DNA of 64,000 nucleotides from Posidoniimonas polymericola (GTDB lineage Bacteria; Planctomycetota; Planctomycetia; Pirellulales; Lacipirellulaceae): assembly GCF_007859935.1 (NCBI RefSeq), contig NZ_SJPO01000013.1, positions 1 through 64,000 on the forward strand, read 5' to 3'. Shown in pieces: positions 1 to 8,501 of the stretch (positions within the stretch are counted from its first letter, which is position 1; every line of letters starts with the position of its first letter). The notes under the pieces were generated by a model. The model ran no database searches. It was not told the origin of the DNA and was given only the letters and a program-made list of their open reading frames with translations. The position numbers and the translations under genes are program-made.

Positions 1-210
1 TGCCGGCTACGCTGCGCGATTCTTAACCGCTTCACGCAACTCGGCACGCCTCAGTTCGTCTGGAGTTAGTCGACAAGGCCCTAGGAAGGCACAAGTTGGT
101 CGAGACGCTCTAGCCGAACGCGATGAATCGACTGAGGCACTTGCCTCGGATAGCGCCGATCCTGCGGTCTGCGATAGCCCACGACTTTCGGACAGCGGCG
201 GGCCAGGTTT

Positions 211-1131
211 CTACGCCGCTATTGCCGGGGCGTTTTCGGCTTCGAATTGCTCGGGTGTCTTGTAGCCGAGCGACTGGTGAAGCCGCTGGCGATTGTAGAA
301 CACGTCGATGTATTTGAACACGCTTTGGCGTGCCGCTTCTAGGTCGTCGTAGGTTTCGTGCTTGGTCCACTCGTGCTTGAGTGACCAGAAGAACCGCTCG
401 GCCACCGCGTTGTCGTAGCAGTCGCCGCGGCGGCTCATCGAGCACTCGATGCCCAGCGTCTTGAGGGTCTTCTGGTAGCCCTCGCTGGTGTACTGACAGC
501 CGCGGTCGCTGTGGTGCAGCAGCTCGCCCCGGTTGGGGCGACGCGACTGGACCGCGTGACGCAACGCCCCACTGACCAGCGGCGTCGCCAGCGAGTCGCT
601 CATCGCCCAGCCCACCACCTTGCGGCTGAACAGGTCGACCACCGCGGCCAGGTAGACCCACCCCGCCGCGGTCGGCAGGTAGGTGATGTCGGTGACCCAC
701 TTCTGGTTGGGCCGCTCGGCCGTGAAGTCGCGGCCCAGCGTGTTGGGCGCCGGACGCTTCGACGGGTCGGACGTGGTTGTCGTCGGCGTGAACGCCCTGC
801 GGACCCGGCTCTTGAGGCCCAGATCCCTCATCGCACGGGCGACCGTGTTGCGGCAGGCGCTCTCCAACTCCTGGTTCTCCCTGAGAGCCTCGGCGATCTT
901 GGCCGGGCCGTAGATCGTGTGGCTCTCGGCGAACACCTGCCGAACGCCGGCGTGAATCCTCGCGGTCCGCTCCGCCCGCGGGCTGACGGAACGGTCGATC
1001 GAGTCGTAGTAGCCCGAGCGGCTCACGCCCAAGAGTTCGCACATCAGCGCGATTGGAAAGGAGCCGCGGTGCTCGGTGATCCAGGCGTGCTTCACGTCGA
1101 CTCCTTCGCGAAGTACGCCGTGGCTTTTTTT
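211..1131 (-). CDS. IS3-family transposase OrfB (DDE integrase core)
   Basis: About 300 aa when read from the slippery site; a GTG at 1093-1095 is a possible independent start (VKHAWITEHRGSF). An HTH_21-like segment (YYDSIDRSVSPRAERTARI) is followed by the rve integrase core. The catalytic acids are visible as D in KWVTDITYLP, D in HHSDRGCQYTS and E in NAVAERFFWSLKHE. The C-terminal signature YNRQRLHQSLGYKTPEQFE is typical of the family. The functional product is expected to be the OrfAB fusion made by -1 frameshifting. The full length of the integrase core is present. Confidence 0.93.
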   Translation of the reverse strand, partial: KKSHGVLREGVDVKHAWITEHRGSFPIALMCELLGVSRSGYYDSIDRSVSPRAERTARIHAGVRQVFAESHTIYGPAKIAEALRENQELESACRNTVARAMRDLGLKSRVRRAFTPTTTTSDPSKRPAPNTLGRDFTAERPNQKWVTDITYLPTAAGWVYLAAVVDLFSRKVVGWAMSDSLATPLVSGALRHAVQSRRPNRGELLHHSDRGCQYTSEGYQKTLKTLGIECSMSRRGDCYDNAVAERFFWSLKHEWTKHETYDDLEAARQSVFKYIDVFYNRQRLHQSLGYKTPEQFEAENAPAIAA

Positions 1132-1397
1132 AGGATTTCTCGCTCCAGCTCCGCCCGCTTGAGCTGCCTGCGGACCCGCTTCAACTCGTCGCGGAGCTCG
1201 GCGACCGTCGCCTCTTCGCCGCAAGGCTCGGGGGGCGGGACAAGCTTCGCATGCCAGCCCCGCAGCGACGCCTCGCACACCCCTACCGCCTGGCTCGCCG
1301 CCTTGATCGAATACCCCTCCTCAACTACCAGACGCACCGCGTCACGCTTGAACTCCTCGCTGTACGTTGGCCGCTTCCGCTTCGATTGATCGTCCAT
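1092..1397 (-). CDS. IS3-family transposase OrfA
   Basis: 101 aa. This is the N-terminal DNA-binding half of the IS3 transposase. It opens with the typical YSEEFKRDAVRLV helix-turn-helix start, with the HTH at about residues 10-55, followed by a leucine-zipper-like helix (about 65-95, LRDELKRVRRQLKRAELE) that mediates multimerisation in this family. The sequence near the C-terminus, EILKKATAYF, contains the AAAAAAA run where ribosomes are expected to shift -1 into orfB. The stop (TGA at 1092-1094) also overlaps a GTG that could start orfB on its own. Confidence 0.93.
   Translation of the reverse strand: MDDQSKRKRPTYSEEFKRDAVRLVVEEGYSIKAASQAVGVCEASLRGWHAKLVPPPEPCGEEATVAELRDELKRVRRQLKRAELEREILKKATAYFAKEST
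1125..1131 (-). other. Programmed -1 frameshift site of the IS3 element
   Basis: Seven consecutive A on the minus strand (A AAA AAA G in the orfA frame) lie in the stretch where orfA and orfB overlap. Slipping back one base turns the orfA reading EILKK into the orfB reading NPKKSHG. This is the standard way IS3 elements make the OrfAB fusion transposase. Use of the site here is inferred. Confidence 0.8.
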
Positions 1398-1630
1398 CCG
1401 GACCTCCTTCGGGAACCATTATTCCGGCTCCCGCCGCTGTCCGAAAGTCGTGGGCTATCGCAGTCGACGCAGGCGTTCTGATTCGCGGCTGCTCTGGGCA
1501 TCTCCACCAATAGCGATAAGACCGGACAAGAAAATCAGATGTCGCCATTGCTTTACTATTCGCGGCGTTGATCTTAAGCTATTCAGAGTTGGATCAATGG
1601 GCTTCTGGAGAAAGAATCCGTCAGTAGGCT

Positions 1631-2389
1631 ATGTGGGACAAAAGTGCAAAACCTGTCGTGATCGAAGTCCCAGCTGGGTCTTATCACATCGGCGATGAGC
1701 TGGTGCCCGACGCTAGTCCCCGGCATGAGAAGCACTTCGCGGAGAGTTTCTGGATCGACCGGTTCCCAGTCTCGTGGCGCGACTACGAGACTTTTGTGGC
1801 TGGCGGGGGGTACGGCAAGCAGGAACTTTGGAGGAGAGCCGGGGCAGATTCTGATTGGCAAATGCCCGACTCAGTCGACGCCAGTTGTCGCGGTCTCATT
1901 GAATCGAGCGGCCCTCTACGAAATAGGCTGAGTGGGAAGGTACACCAGTCGTCCGACCTCCCCCTAACCGGATTGAGCTGGTTTGCGGCGCAGGCGTTTT
2001 GCAGCTTCTTCTCGGCGCGGCTCCCCTTTGAGTCTGAGTGGGAGGCCGCCATGCAGGGCGCCCAACCCACTAGTCAGCATGACCCATTCACTCAGCACTC
2101 AGTCTGGCGTGGTTCATTCTCCTGCGAGTGCCTCCCTGGTCTGATTGAGGAATGGACCGCGGACGCGTTCAGCCCGTGCTACTGGAGAGCGGACGGGTAC
2201 AACCGCGGGCATCACCTGAAGTCTGCCGGAGGCTCATCGGACGCTTCGGTCCGGGGCGCTCCACCGGGAACATCTGGGTTCACCATATCTTGGCGCAAAG
2301 GTAAGTCGCCCAATGAAACAAGTCCCTATCGGGGATTCCGTCGCGTATGGGACATGCTTCCCTCAGACCTACCGGTCTGGGGGGAGTGA
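1631..2389 (+). CDS. FGE-sulfatase (SUMF1/C-type-lectin fold) domain protein
   Basis: 252 aa, almost entirely one formylglycine-generating-enzyme-type domain. Visible family landmarks are PAGSYHIGDE near the start, PVSWRDYETFVAGGGY around residue 50, GLSWFAAQAFCSFFSARLPFESEWEAA in the middle, GLIEEWTADAF, and the C-terminal YRGFRRV. The cysteine pair of active aerobic FGEs is not seen in the C-terminal core (SAGGSSDASVRG lacks Cys), so it may be a non-catalytic ligand- or protein-binding member. It is the first gene of the nine-gene operon; the next gene starts 65 bp downstream. No signal peptide is seen, so it is probably cytoplasmic. A role as sensor or effector partner of the system is inferred. 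Confidence 0.8.
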   Translation: MWDKSAKPVVIEVPAGSYHIGDELVPDASPRHEKHFAESFWIDRFPVSWRDYETFVAGGGYGKQELWRRAGADSDWQMPDSVDASCRGLIESSGPLRNRLSGKVHQSSDLPLTGLSWFAAQAFCSFFSARLPFESEWEAAMQGAQPTSQHDPFTQHSVWRGSFSCECLPGLIEEWTADAFSPCYWRADGYNRGHHLKSAGGSSDASVRGAPPGTSGFTISWRKGKSPNETSPYRGFRRVWDMLPSDLPVWGE

Positions 2390-2454
2390 GTTCGATATTC
2401 ATTCTTACCCCTCATAAGACGCCTACAGGTTGGCGATTGTGGAGTTTGGAACCT

Positions 2455-4065
2455 ATGCCAGAGTCGTCAGGAAACTCACTCGATCATCTCAGGAGCCCCA
2501 AGACGACGTGCCCGCACTGCTGGCACAAGTTCCCAGTATCACGGGCGCTTTACATTTCGGAGCACGCAGATCTTACGGGTGACGATGTCATCAGTGATAA
2601 GGGCGTTCAGACAAGGTTTAGCCCCCTCAACGTGAGCACCAATCGTGAGGGGAAGGCGATAGACCCCAGAGGGTGGCCGATGACCGAACGGGCTTGCCCC
2701 AGATGCCACCTCCAGGTGCCGACGGACGTCTTGGGCATCACACCTAGGTTCATCTCCATTGTGGGAGCACCAGGTTCGGGCAAGACCTACTTCCTGACGG
2801 TCATGCTCAAACAGCTGCGTGAGGATCTGGCCAGATCATTCGACTGCACGCTCACGGTCAGCGACAGTCATGAAAAGAGAGTTTACTCGGACTATTACAA
2901 TGCGCTGTTTGAGTCGGAAGACAAATTGTCGTTTCTCCGCAAGACCCAAGAAGGGGACCTCTCCAATACGGTGACAATCGACGGCGCGGAGATCGAACTG
3001 CCAAAACCATTCATCTTCTTCTTTCGCCCAGCGAAGCACGCGGCGACCACTCCGAGTATTTTGAGCAAGCCACTTAGCTTCATTCTTTACGACAACCCAG
3101 GTGAGTACTTTGAATTCACCAGTTACAAAAAGGGTGGGTTGGCAACCAAGCACCTCGGCGAAAGCAAGGCGGTCTTGTTCGCGTTTGACCTCTTGCAGGA
3201 CCGCAATGCAAGACAAAGATTGGCCCCCATCTCCAACGACCCTCAGGTTCACCAGAAAGAGCGTAGGACTAGGCAGGAGGACGTGCTGACTGAGGTAATC
3301 CAACGCATCCGCAGGCATAAGAATCTCTCAACATCGGAAACAATTGATGCCGACCTTCTGGTCTGCATGCAGAAGTATGACGTGTGGAAGTCGCTGGTTC
3401 CCCACTCAAGCAACTGCGCATCCATCTTCTCGTCTCCAGAACTGATAGACCACACCTCGATCGAGTACGACCGCAAGCATGGCGTGGCCGCGCTCGACGT
3501 CGAGGAGATTAACGCGATCTCTTTACTGATCCGACAGCTTCTTGAAGATCTCTGTCCAGAGTTCGTGCGCACGGCTGAATCAAGCTTCCGTCATGTGAGG
3601 TACTTCCCGGTCTCTGCCCTTGGTTGTAGCCCCGTGGAGGATGGCAATCTTCTAAAAGTCCGCCCTAATGAACTGAAGCCTTTTCGGGTGTCGGACCCGA
3701 TGTTGTGGCTGCTCTGCCGGTGGAGTCAGATCCACCGCTGGCGCCGTAACGGAGAGAATCCCAAGAAGGCCCCCGTCGCATTGACTACCATCGACCGTTC
3801 GGGTGCGACGCCTCGCCTAATGATCAGGACCCCGGACAGCCCGCGGGGCATCCATCTCGACGCGGGCTACGCGAGAAGTACTATCATTCACCCCCACACG
3901 GGTCTACCGTTGTGGATACCGGACATCGAAGTCGAGGATGAGGCATCCGATGCTCAATCCTCCACCGGCTCCAATCGAAGTCGAGAACATCTCTCGCTGG
4001 GAAAGAACCATCGCAAGAGTGATATTGGCAGAAGCTGGTGGTCACGTTTGTTTGGAAAGTCGTAG
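2455..4065 (+). CDS. Zinc-ribbon TRAFAC-clade GTPase (double-GTPase-like)
   Basis: 536 aa from the ATG at 2455, chosen because GGAG lies just upstream and the zinc ribbon follows. A split zinc ribbon is seen as CPHC (C19/C22) and CPRC (C81/C84). The P-loop GAPGSGKT is at residues 104-111. A G3-like YDNPGEYFE follows near 210, and the QKYD in LLVCMQKYDVW resembles the G4 specificity motif [NT]KxD. This layout matches 'TRAFAC clade GTPase domain' proteins that pair with GAP1 proteins in bacterial conflict systems; the name is recalled from the literature and was not searched. The neighbouring GAP1-like gene starts 8 bp after its stop. It is presumably the nucleotide-dependent switch of the system. 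An ATPase of similar fold is the alternative. Confidence 0.75.
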   Translation: MPESSGNSLDHLRSPKTTCPHCWHKFPVSRALYISEHADLTGDDVISDKGVQTRFSPLNVSTNREGKAIDPRGWPMTERACPRCHLQVPTDVLGITPRFISIVGAPGSGKTYFLTVMLKQLREDLARSFDCTLTVSDSHEKRVYSDYYNALFESEDKLSFLRKTQEGDLSNTVTIDGAEIELPKPFIFFFRPAKHAATTPSILSKPLSFILYDNPGEYFEFTSYKKGGLATKHLGESKAVLFAFDLLQDRNARQRLAPISNDPQVHQKERRTRQEDVLTEVIQRIRRHKNLSTSETIDADLLVCMQKYDVWKSLVPHSSNCASIFSSPELIDHTSIEYDRKHGVAALDVEEINAISLLIRQLLEDLCPEFVRTAESSFRHVRYFPVSALGCSPVEDGNLLKVRPNELKPFRVSDPMLWLLCRWSQIHRWRRNGENPKKAPVALTTIDRSGATPRLMIRTPDSPRGIHLDAGYARSTIIHPHTGLPLWIPDIEVEDEASDAQSSTGSNRSREHLSLGKNHRKSDIGRSWWSRLFGKS

Positions 4066-4072
4066 GCGCAAA

Positions 4073-6352
4073 ATGGGTCTCTTACACTGCCATCAGCAAA
4101 TCTATACTTCGGCCTCAGAACTGCTGAATTCCAGCGGCAGCGGGCTTGGAGTCGTAGCGTGCACTAGAGATTTCCCTGAAGACGTTCAACGAGATCTCGA
4201 CAAGGTTAACAGGTACCCATTCCTGGCCGATCTCCCGCCAGACGACCCGGCAAAGCACCCTCCTCGGATCGTCATGTCGAGAAGCGGGAAGGACCAGCGA
4301 GCCCTCTGTATCTCGCAGGTCATCTTCGCCGGCGCCGACCATACGGCCCGCACAACACCACTATCGCACCGGTTTGTGTTCTTACTAGATGAGGATGGCA
4401 GCGACGCCCCCTGGCCGAGCGACCTGATACGCGTTTGCGCACCGCTTTTCAAAAGGAAATGGGACCAACCGCCCTCGCATTTGGGAGCAACTATTGAGGT
4501 TGATGAGCCTGACGATCCATCCGCTCTCCCGCTGCCGTCGTGCGATCGGCTCTGGAGGGGGCAGGCCAAATGCCTGCTGCCAGCAGTCGCGGCCGCGCTG
4601 ATGGAATCCGCATGCTCTGGTCGACCGGTCGTAGTTTGCATTAACCGCGAAGACGGCTTCCACGCGGCATCCGTCTTAGCGGACATCCTCGACCTGCTAC
4701 CCCGCTCGGTCCAACTCGACATGGGTTGTGCCTCGCACGTCATTGACAGCTCGGATGCGCCCGGCGAGGCAAGGCTCTTGGTCACCTACCCCACAACCGA
4801 GTTCGTGAAGCGATACCGTGAGCGAAGGGGGCAGAGCCGCCCACACGTGTTCGATCTCACTTCAGCGACCGCACTCGAAGAACGGCCAAGCGGTAGTTAC
4901 CAGGCTCTCATGGTTGAGCTGTTGAAGAAGCCTGACCCGCGGGTAGAAATTCGGGACGCGGTTAGCCTGTTTGACGTACTAGATCTCCGGTGTCAGCATG
5001 CCGAGCTATTCACAAGAATAAGGGGACTCGAACAAGAGCTGTCATCCGTCGGCAATCACAAAGGCCTTGTGAAAGCCACTAATCAACTGAAGAAGGTGCT
5101 TCACGACCTTGGTCAACAGAAGCTTGATCGGGCGCATGAGTATCTTGTCGATCACATGAATAAGTGTATCAAGAATCGAGTGACTTCTTGGAGTAGCAAG
5201 AAGGAGAAGTGGGATTCGCTACTTAGCCTGCTGCTTGACGGGGAGCTTCCCGAGGAATCGAGAAAAGCCGCATTAACGTTCGCATTGAAACCGGAACCTG
5301 ATCAGCAGCTATTGCTTGATGCCCTGACACAACTACTTGGCAGTCCGGACAAAAAAGCAGACAGCCTCAATCGCGACATTGAGCAGATCATTTCTTCACA
5401 CTGCTCAAGTGGCCTCAGGAGCTTTGCAGTTAGACAGGCCGCCAAAGAGCACAGGTACTGCCTAACTGCTGAGAAGTTGCTGCTCACGGAACTAGCCCCC
5501 CCGCCCAAGGAATTGCTTGGCTTCATTCAGAAATGTCAAACGCCGAGCACCGAAATCGTCAACCTAGCATTGGAGCGTCTTGAAGAAATCAAGAATGGCG
5601 AGGTTGGTGAGTTCGGCAGTGTGGATGACCTATTCGATGAACTAGAACGGTTTCGCAAGAAGCTCGGGACTGGAGAGCCATTATCCGCTGCGGAGAAGCT
5701 CGATGGGTTGATCCGCGAACGAGCGAAGCATCTCAAGCAGCTGGCAGAAAAACACCTTGGTCAACCCACTAGCACACAGACGCCTCCTGAAGTCTCGGTG
5801 CCACCGCCGGAGCCCCCACCACCCACAGTAACTCCCCCTATAGGCGAACAGTATCCCCAGCCTTCTGCGGCACGTTCTCCAGACCCCTTTACTCCGCCTC
5901 CCTCATCTCCGCAGTTTTCACTCCCACCTGAACCTCAAGGTCAGGCAGACGATCTCGGGATTGAAGTTTCACCTCCTCATGATCTCCGGGATCCTCCGCT
6001 GGCCACCACCAATGCACGCGGCTTGCGTGCCGTTCGACGGCTGCCGAACTGGTTTATGGGACTCGGTGCCGTGATAGTTGTAGGAGTAGCCGGCTCCTGG
6101 TTAGCCAGGGCTCTTGTTCTGGGGGAGCGGATCTTCCGGAGCGGATCGGGAGCAATCCCGCTGTCGGTTGTCATGCTCTCATTGGCTTGTGTACCCCTGC
6201 TGGTCGTGTCCCTCGAACGTGTCCTGTGGCCAGATGGGCAACCGAACCAGTGGAGCCGGGTGGGCTCGGTAGTCGGGATATTCCTTTCCTGTGCGATCGT
6301 CGCCGTGTCTTTCATACTGCCGGCAGTCTTTCCTTGGCTTTTTCTGGTCTAG
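4073..6352 (+). CDS. GAP1-like GTPase-associated protein, membrane-anchored
   Basis: 759 aa from the ATG at 4073. Upstream in-frame ATGs exist at 3938 and 3950, but the domain begins right here (HQQIYTSASELL), 8 bp after the GTPase stop. The N-terminal pattern is the GAP1-N signature as I recall it: YTSA..LL..SGSGLGVVACTRDFP, then CISQVIFAGADHTARTTPLSHRFVFLL. A long helical region (about 270-560) leads to a proline-rich linker (about 570-640). Three hydrophobic segments near the C-terminus (WFMGLGAVIVVGVAGSWLA, VVMLSLACVPLLVVSL and FLSCAIVAVSFILPAVF) should anchor it in the cytoplasmic membrane. It is inferred to regulate the GTPase encoded just upstream. Confidence 0.72.
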   Translation: MGLLHCHQQIYTSASELLNSSGSGLGVVACTRDFPEDVQRDLDKVNRYPFLADLPPDDPAKHPPRIVMSRSGKDQRALCISQVIFAGADHTARTTPLSHRFVFLLDEDGSDAPWPSDLIRVCAPLFKRKWDQPPSHLGATIEVDEPDDPSALPLPSCDRLWRGQAKCLLPAVAAALMESACSGRPVVVCINREDGFHAASVLADILDLLPRSVQLDMGCASHVIDSSDAPGEARLLVTYPTTEFVKRYRERRGQSRPHVFDLTSATALEERPSGSYQALMVELLKKPDPRVEIRDAVSLFDVLDLRCQHAELFTRIRGLEQELSSVGNHKGLVKATNQLKKVLHDLGQQKLDRAHEYLVDHMNKCIKNRVTSWSSKKEKWDSLLSLLLDGELPEESRKAALTFALKPEPDQQLLLDALTQLLGSPDKKADSLNRDIEQIISSHCSSGLRSFAVRQAAKEHRYCLTAEKLLLTELAPPPKELLGFIQKCQTPSTEIVNLALERLEEIKNGEVGEFGSVDDLFDELERFRKKLGTGEPLSAAEKLDGLIRERAKHLKQLAEKHLGQPTSTQTPPEVSVPPPEPPPPTVTPPIGEQYPQPSAARSPDPFTPPPSSPQFSLPPEPQGQADDLGIEVSPPHDLRDPPLATTNARGLRAVRRLPNWFMGLGAVIVVGVAGSWLARALVLGERIFRSGSGAIPLSVVMLSLACVPLLVVSLERVLWPDGQPNQWSRVGSVVGIFLSCAIVAVSFILPAVFPWLFLV

Positions 6353-6369
6353 CACGCGACCGTACTTCT

Positions 6370-7998
6370 ATGGCAGGCTCTTCGATTCACACTTATTCAG
6401 CGCAAGCCTCAGATGCCCTCCAGCCCCGGGTGTACCTGGAGGACTTGTGCAATGAAGTAGAAAAAGTCACCGACTCCGCGGTATTTCAGGAGCTGAGAAC
6501 GCATCTTGCCGCCTACCTCTACCGCTTCGATTCGCTACCCGCCTACTTCACCGAGGAGTTCCAGATAGAACGCGTGACGCGTGTCCCGGTGGGAATGCTT
6601 GGGCTTGAGTCGCTTATTGAAAGCCGCGAGCTCTCCGGCTACGTGGAACCAATCAGTGACGAAACGCCCCTGTCAGTCGGGCGGCTTCCTCCTGACCTCT
6701 ACGGCATACAGCCCACACCAACACTGGAATTTCCAGCCGTTCCCACCGAAGCCTCGCACGACGTCTCGGGAGGGGAAGAGGTGTTCGACTGCGAGCTGTG
6801 TGGGGGGCGAGGTCAAGCCGAGTGCGTTCATTGTCGCGCGTCGGGGATCATTCCCTGCAACGACTGCGAGCGTGTTGGCGAGGTCCTGTGTGAAAGGTGC
6901 GGCGGAACGGGACAAGTAACTTACTCGGATGGGCAGAACTACAGTTGCCGCGACTGCGATGGCGTGGGAACCGCCGTCTGCATAGCATGCGGCGGTGAGG
7001 GCGCCAGAGCGTGCACCACCTGCGGTGAGATGGGGCACGTCCACTGCATTCGCTGTTCAGGCGCCGGACGTTTTGTGCGGAAATGGCGTATCAAGGTTGG
7101 TCGGCGGAGCCATCTCGTCTGCAGGCTGCTGCAGGTCGACGAAGATAACCTCGGACTTGAGCCTGACCGCCTCTACGACAACTCCGACCCCATCTACGAG
7201 CACGCCTGCCTGCTTGAAGGTGACAACGCCCCACTGACATTCGATGCCGATGCCACGCAGCTGAGGGAACTTTGTTCAACCGTTCAGAGCTATGCTCAGA
7301 GCAGCCTCGCGCGGCTAAGATCAACCCTGGCGCCGTCCGAGCGAGTCGTCGGAGCGCGGGTGCAGGTGAAGACAGCCTACGTGTATCAGACCTTGCTAAA
7401 GCGAGGTCGGGACCGGGCCGAACTGGTTGTCGGCGGAAGGCGCCTCGCGATCTCTCCTCGCGTGCTCCCGCGAGGCGGAAGCATGGCGTCTCGCGGCTTA
7501 GCACTGATCGACAGGATGTTCTCATCTGTCGGACTGGGATCGTCGGAGCTCACGAGCCGGTGCCATGCGAAGCTTGTCGAGGGAGGCCCGATTCACTCGC
7601 TCGATGAGAACTCGTTGGGAAGTCGGCTGCAAGAACTGGGGCTAGTGGTAACCGCTTCAGCGGCGGGATATGTTGTCAAGACGTCGGTAAAGGGAACCGA
7701 AGTCACTTCCAGTATATCCGTTGACATCACCATCGAGTCCAACGGCAGGAAGTGCTTGGTAGCTCGTGTCCCGCTGAAGATTATCCATCCAGACAGCTAC
7801 GCAGACGCCCTGGCTATTAATGAACGAGTAATGTACGGGGGGCTCGCGCTGAGTCGAGGCGATGGTCAGCATGCTTCCACTTTGCTCCTAATTGACAGGC
7901 GGCCCTACGAGTCTGTAACGGCTGAGGGCTACGCGGAAGTGCTACGAGGCTTTGCCTCGGATGCTGTGCGCATCGCTTCGGAGGAAGCCTTGACATAA
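6370..7998 (+). CDS. DnaJ-type CxxCxGxG zinc-array protein
   Basis: 542 aa. The ATG at 6370 lies 17 bp after the GAP1-like stop. Residues from about 141 to 230 hold eight CxxC pairs (CELC, CVHC, CNDC, CERC, CRDC, CIAC, CTTC, CIRC), many in CxxCxGxG context as in the DnaJ zinc-finger domain, but without a J domain or HPD motif. The N-terminal 140 residues and the C-terminal 300 residues are not recognised. In DnaJ this module binds unfolded polypeptides and drives thiol chemistry, so a substrate-binding chaperone-like role inside the operon is plausible. A further upstream start at 6187 would overlap the membrane gene and is unlikely. Confidence 0.75.
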   Translation: MAGSSIHTYSAQASDALQPRVYLEDLCNEVEKVTDSAVFQELRTHLAAYLYRFDSLPAYFTEEFQIERVTRVPVGMLGLESLIESRELSGYVEPISDETPLSVGRLPPDLYGIQPTPTLEFPAVPTEASHDVSGGEEVFDCELCGGRGQAECVHCRASGIIPCNDCERVGEVLCERCGGTGQVTYSDGQNYSCRDCDGVGTAVCIACGGEGARACTTCGEMGHVHCIRCSGAGRFVRKWRIKVGRRSHLVCRLLQVDEDNLGLEPDRLYDNSDPIYEHACLLEGDNAPLTFDADATQLRELCSTVQSYAQSSLARLRSTLAPSERVVGARVQVKTAYVYQTLLKRGRDRAELVVGGRRLAISPRVLPRGGSMASRGLALIDRMFSSVGLGSSELTSRCHAKLVEGGPIHSLDENSLGSRLQELGLVVTASAAGYVVKTSVKGTEVTSSISVDITIESNGRKCLVARVPLKIIHPDSYADALAINERVMYGGLALSRGDGQHASTLLLIDRRPYESVTAEGYAEVLRGFASDAVRIASEEALT

Positions 7999-8036
7999 GA
8001 GCAGACTGAAAGACGGTAACCCATGAATGTTGAGCC

Positions 8037-8462
8037 ATGAGCGATGCGTTTACAAATGCGGTGGTGGCAGCTCTCAAAGGGATCGGTGCGAAGAGGGTTC
8101 ACACCAAAGCGGGGGCAATAATTGCTGAGATCCCCCTGGAGAGGGGGCGTTCGCAGGTAGTCAGGATCGAGACCCATCGGGGTCGCCGTAGCCTTGCCTC
8201 CTATGTTCGTGTCAGGTCACGAGCAGCAGTCCCCGAGAACCACGATCATGTCACAACAGCGCTTGAGTTCAATGCACGGTCGGTCTACGGTATTTGCGCG
8301 CTCGTGACGGACACCTCCCCCCCGGTCATCGATGTTGCTCACAACCTGCCGGTGCTTCCGAATGAGCCTTTTAACGTTACCCACTTGATTGACGCGGTGT
8401 ACAGCGTGGCATCACTTGCCGACTCACTTGAAGAGCACATCGCAGGGGACGATATCTTCTGA
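8037..8462 (+). CDS. YbjN/type III chaperone-like small protein
   Basis: 141 aa, acidic at the C-terminus. The pattern is a beta-rich middle (VVRIETHRGRRSLASYVRVRSRA) and a final helix ending VASLADSLEEHIAGDDIF. It resembles YbjN or CesT-like adaptor domains, which commonly bind partner proteins; this is my reading of the pattern only. It lies 38 bp after the zinc-array gene and 39 bp before the MSGPK gene, on the same strand and evidently in the same operon. No catalytic motif is seen. Confidence 0.6.
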   Translation: MSDAFTNAVVAALKGIGAKRVHTKAGAIIAEIPLERGRSQVVRIETHRGRRSLASYVRVRSRAAVPENHDHVTTALEFNARSVYGICALVTDTSPPVIDVAHNLPVLPNEPFNVTHLIDAVYSVASLADSLEEHIAGDDIF

Positions 8463-8501
8463 TATCACAGTCAAACTATCATCAACAGGCAGAGCAATAA
8501 C

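Larger units (their letters stand above)
170..1462 (-). mobile_element. Complete IS3-family insertion sequence
   Basis: Two 33-bp inverted repeats at 170-202 and 1430-1462 are identical by eye. The outermost bases are TGCGATAG and CTATCGCA. A 3-bp direct repeat GTC flanks the element at 167-169 and 1463-1465, which fits the 3-5 bp target duplications of the IS3 family. The 1293-bp element carries orfA and orfB on the minus strand, joined by an A7 slippery run. Perfect ends, an intact duplication and open frames suggest a recent, possibly still mobile insertion immediately upstream of the operon that begins at 1631. Confidence 0.93.

Noticed and set aside
511..1389. 292-codon plus-strand frame inside the IS3 element
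   Set aside because: Antisense to the transposase genes; Arg/His/Val-rich shadow.
1631..2389. Diversity-generating retroelement target (C-type-lectin fold)
   Set aside because: No reverse transcriptase gene or template repeat was seen in the window, so the fold alone is insufficient.
3938..4072. Upstream start for the GAP1-like protein overlapping the GTPase gene by 128 bp
   Set aside because: The recognised domain starts at the ATG at 4073, and the extra residues are the shadow of the GTPase C-terminus.
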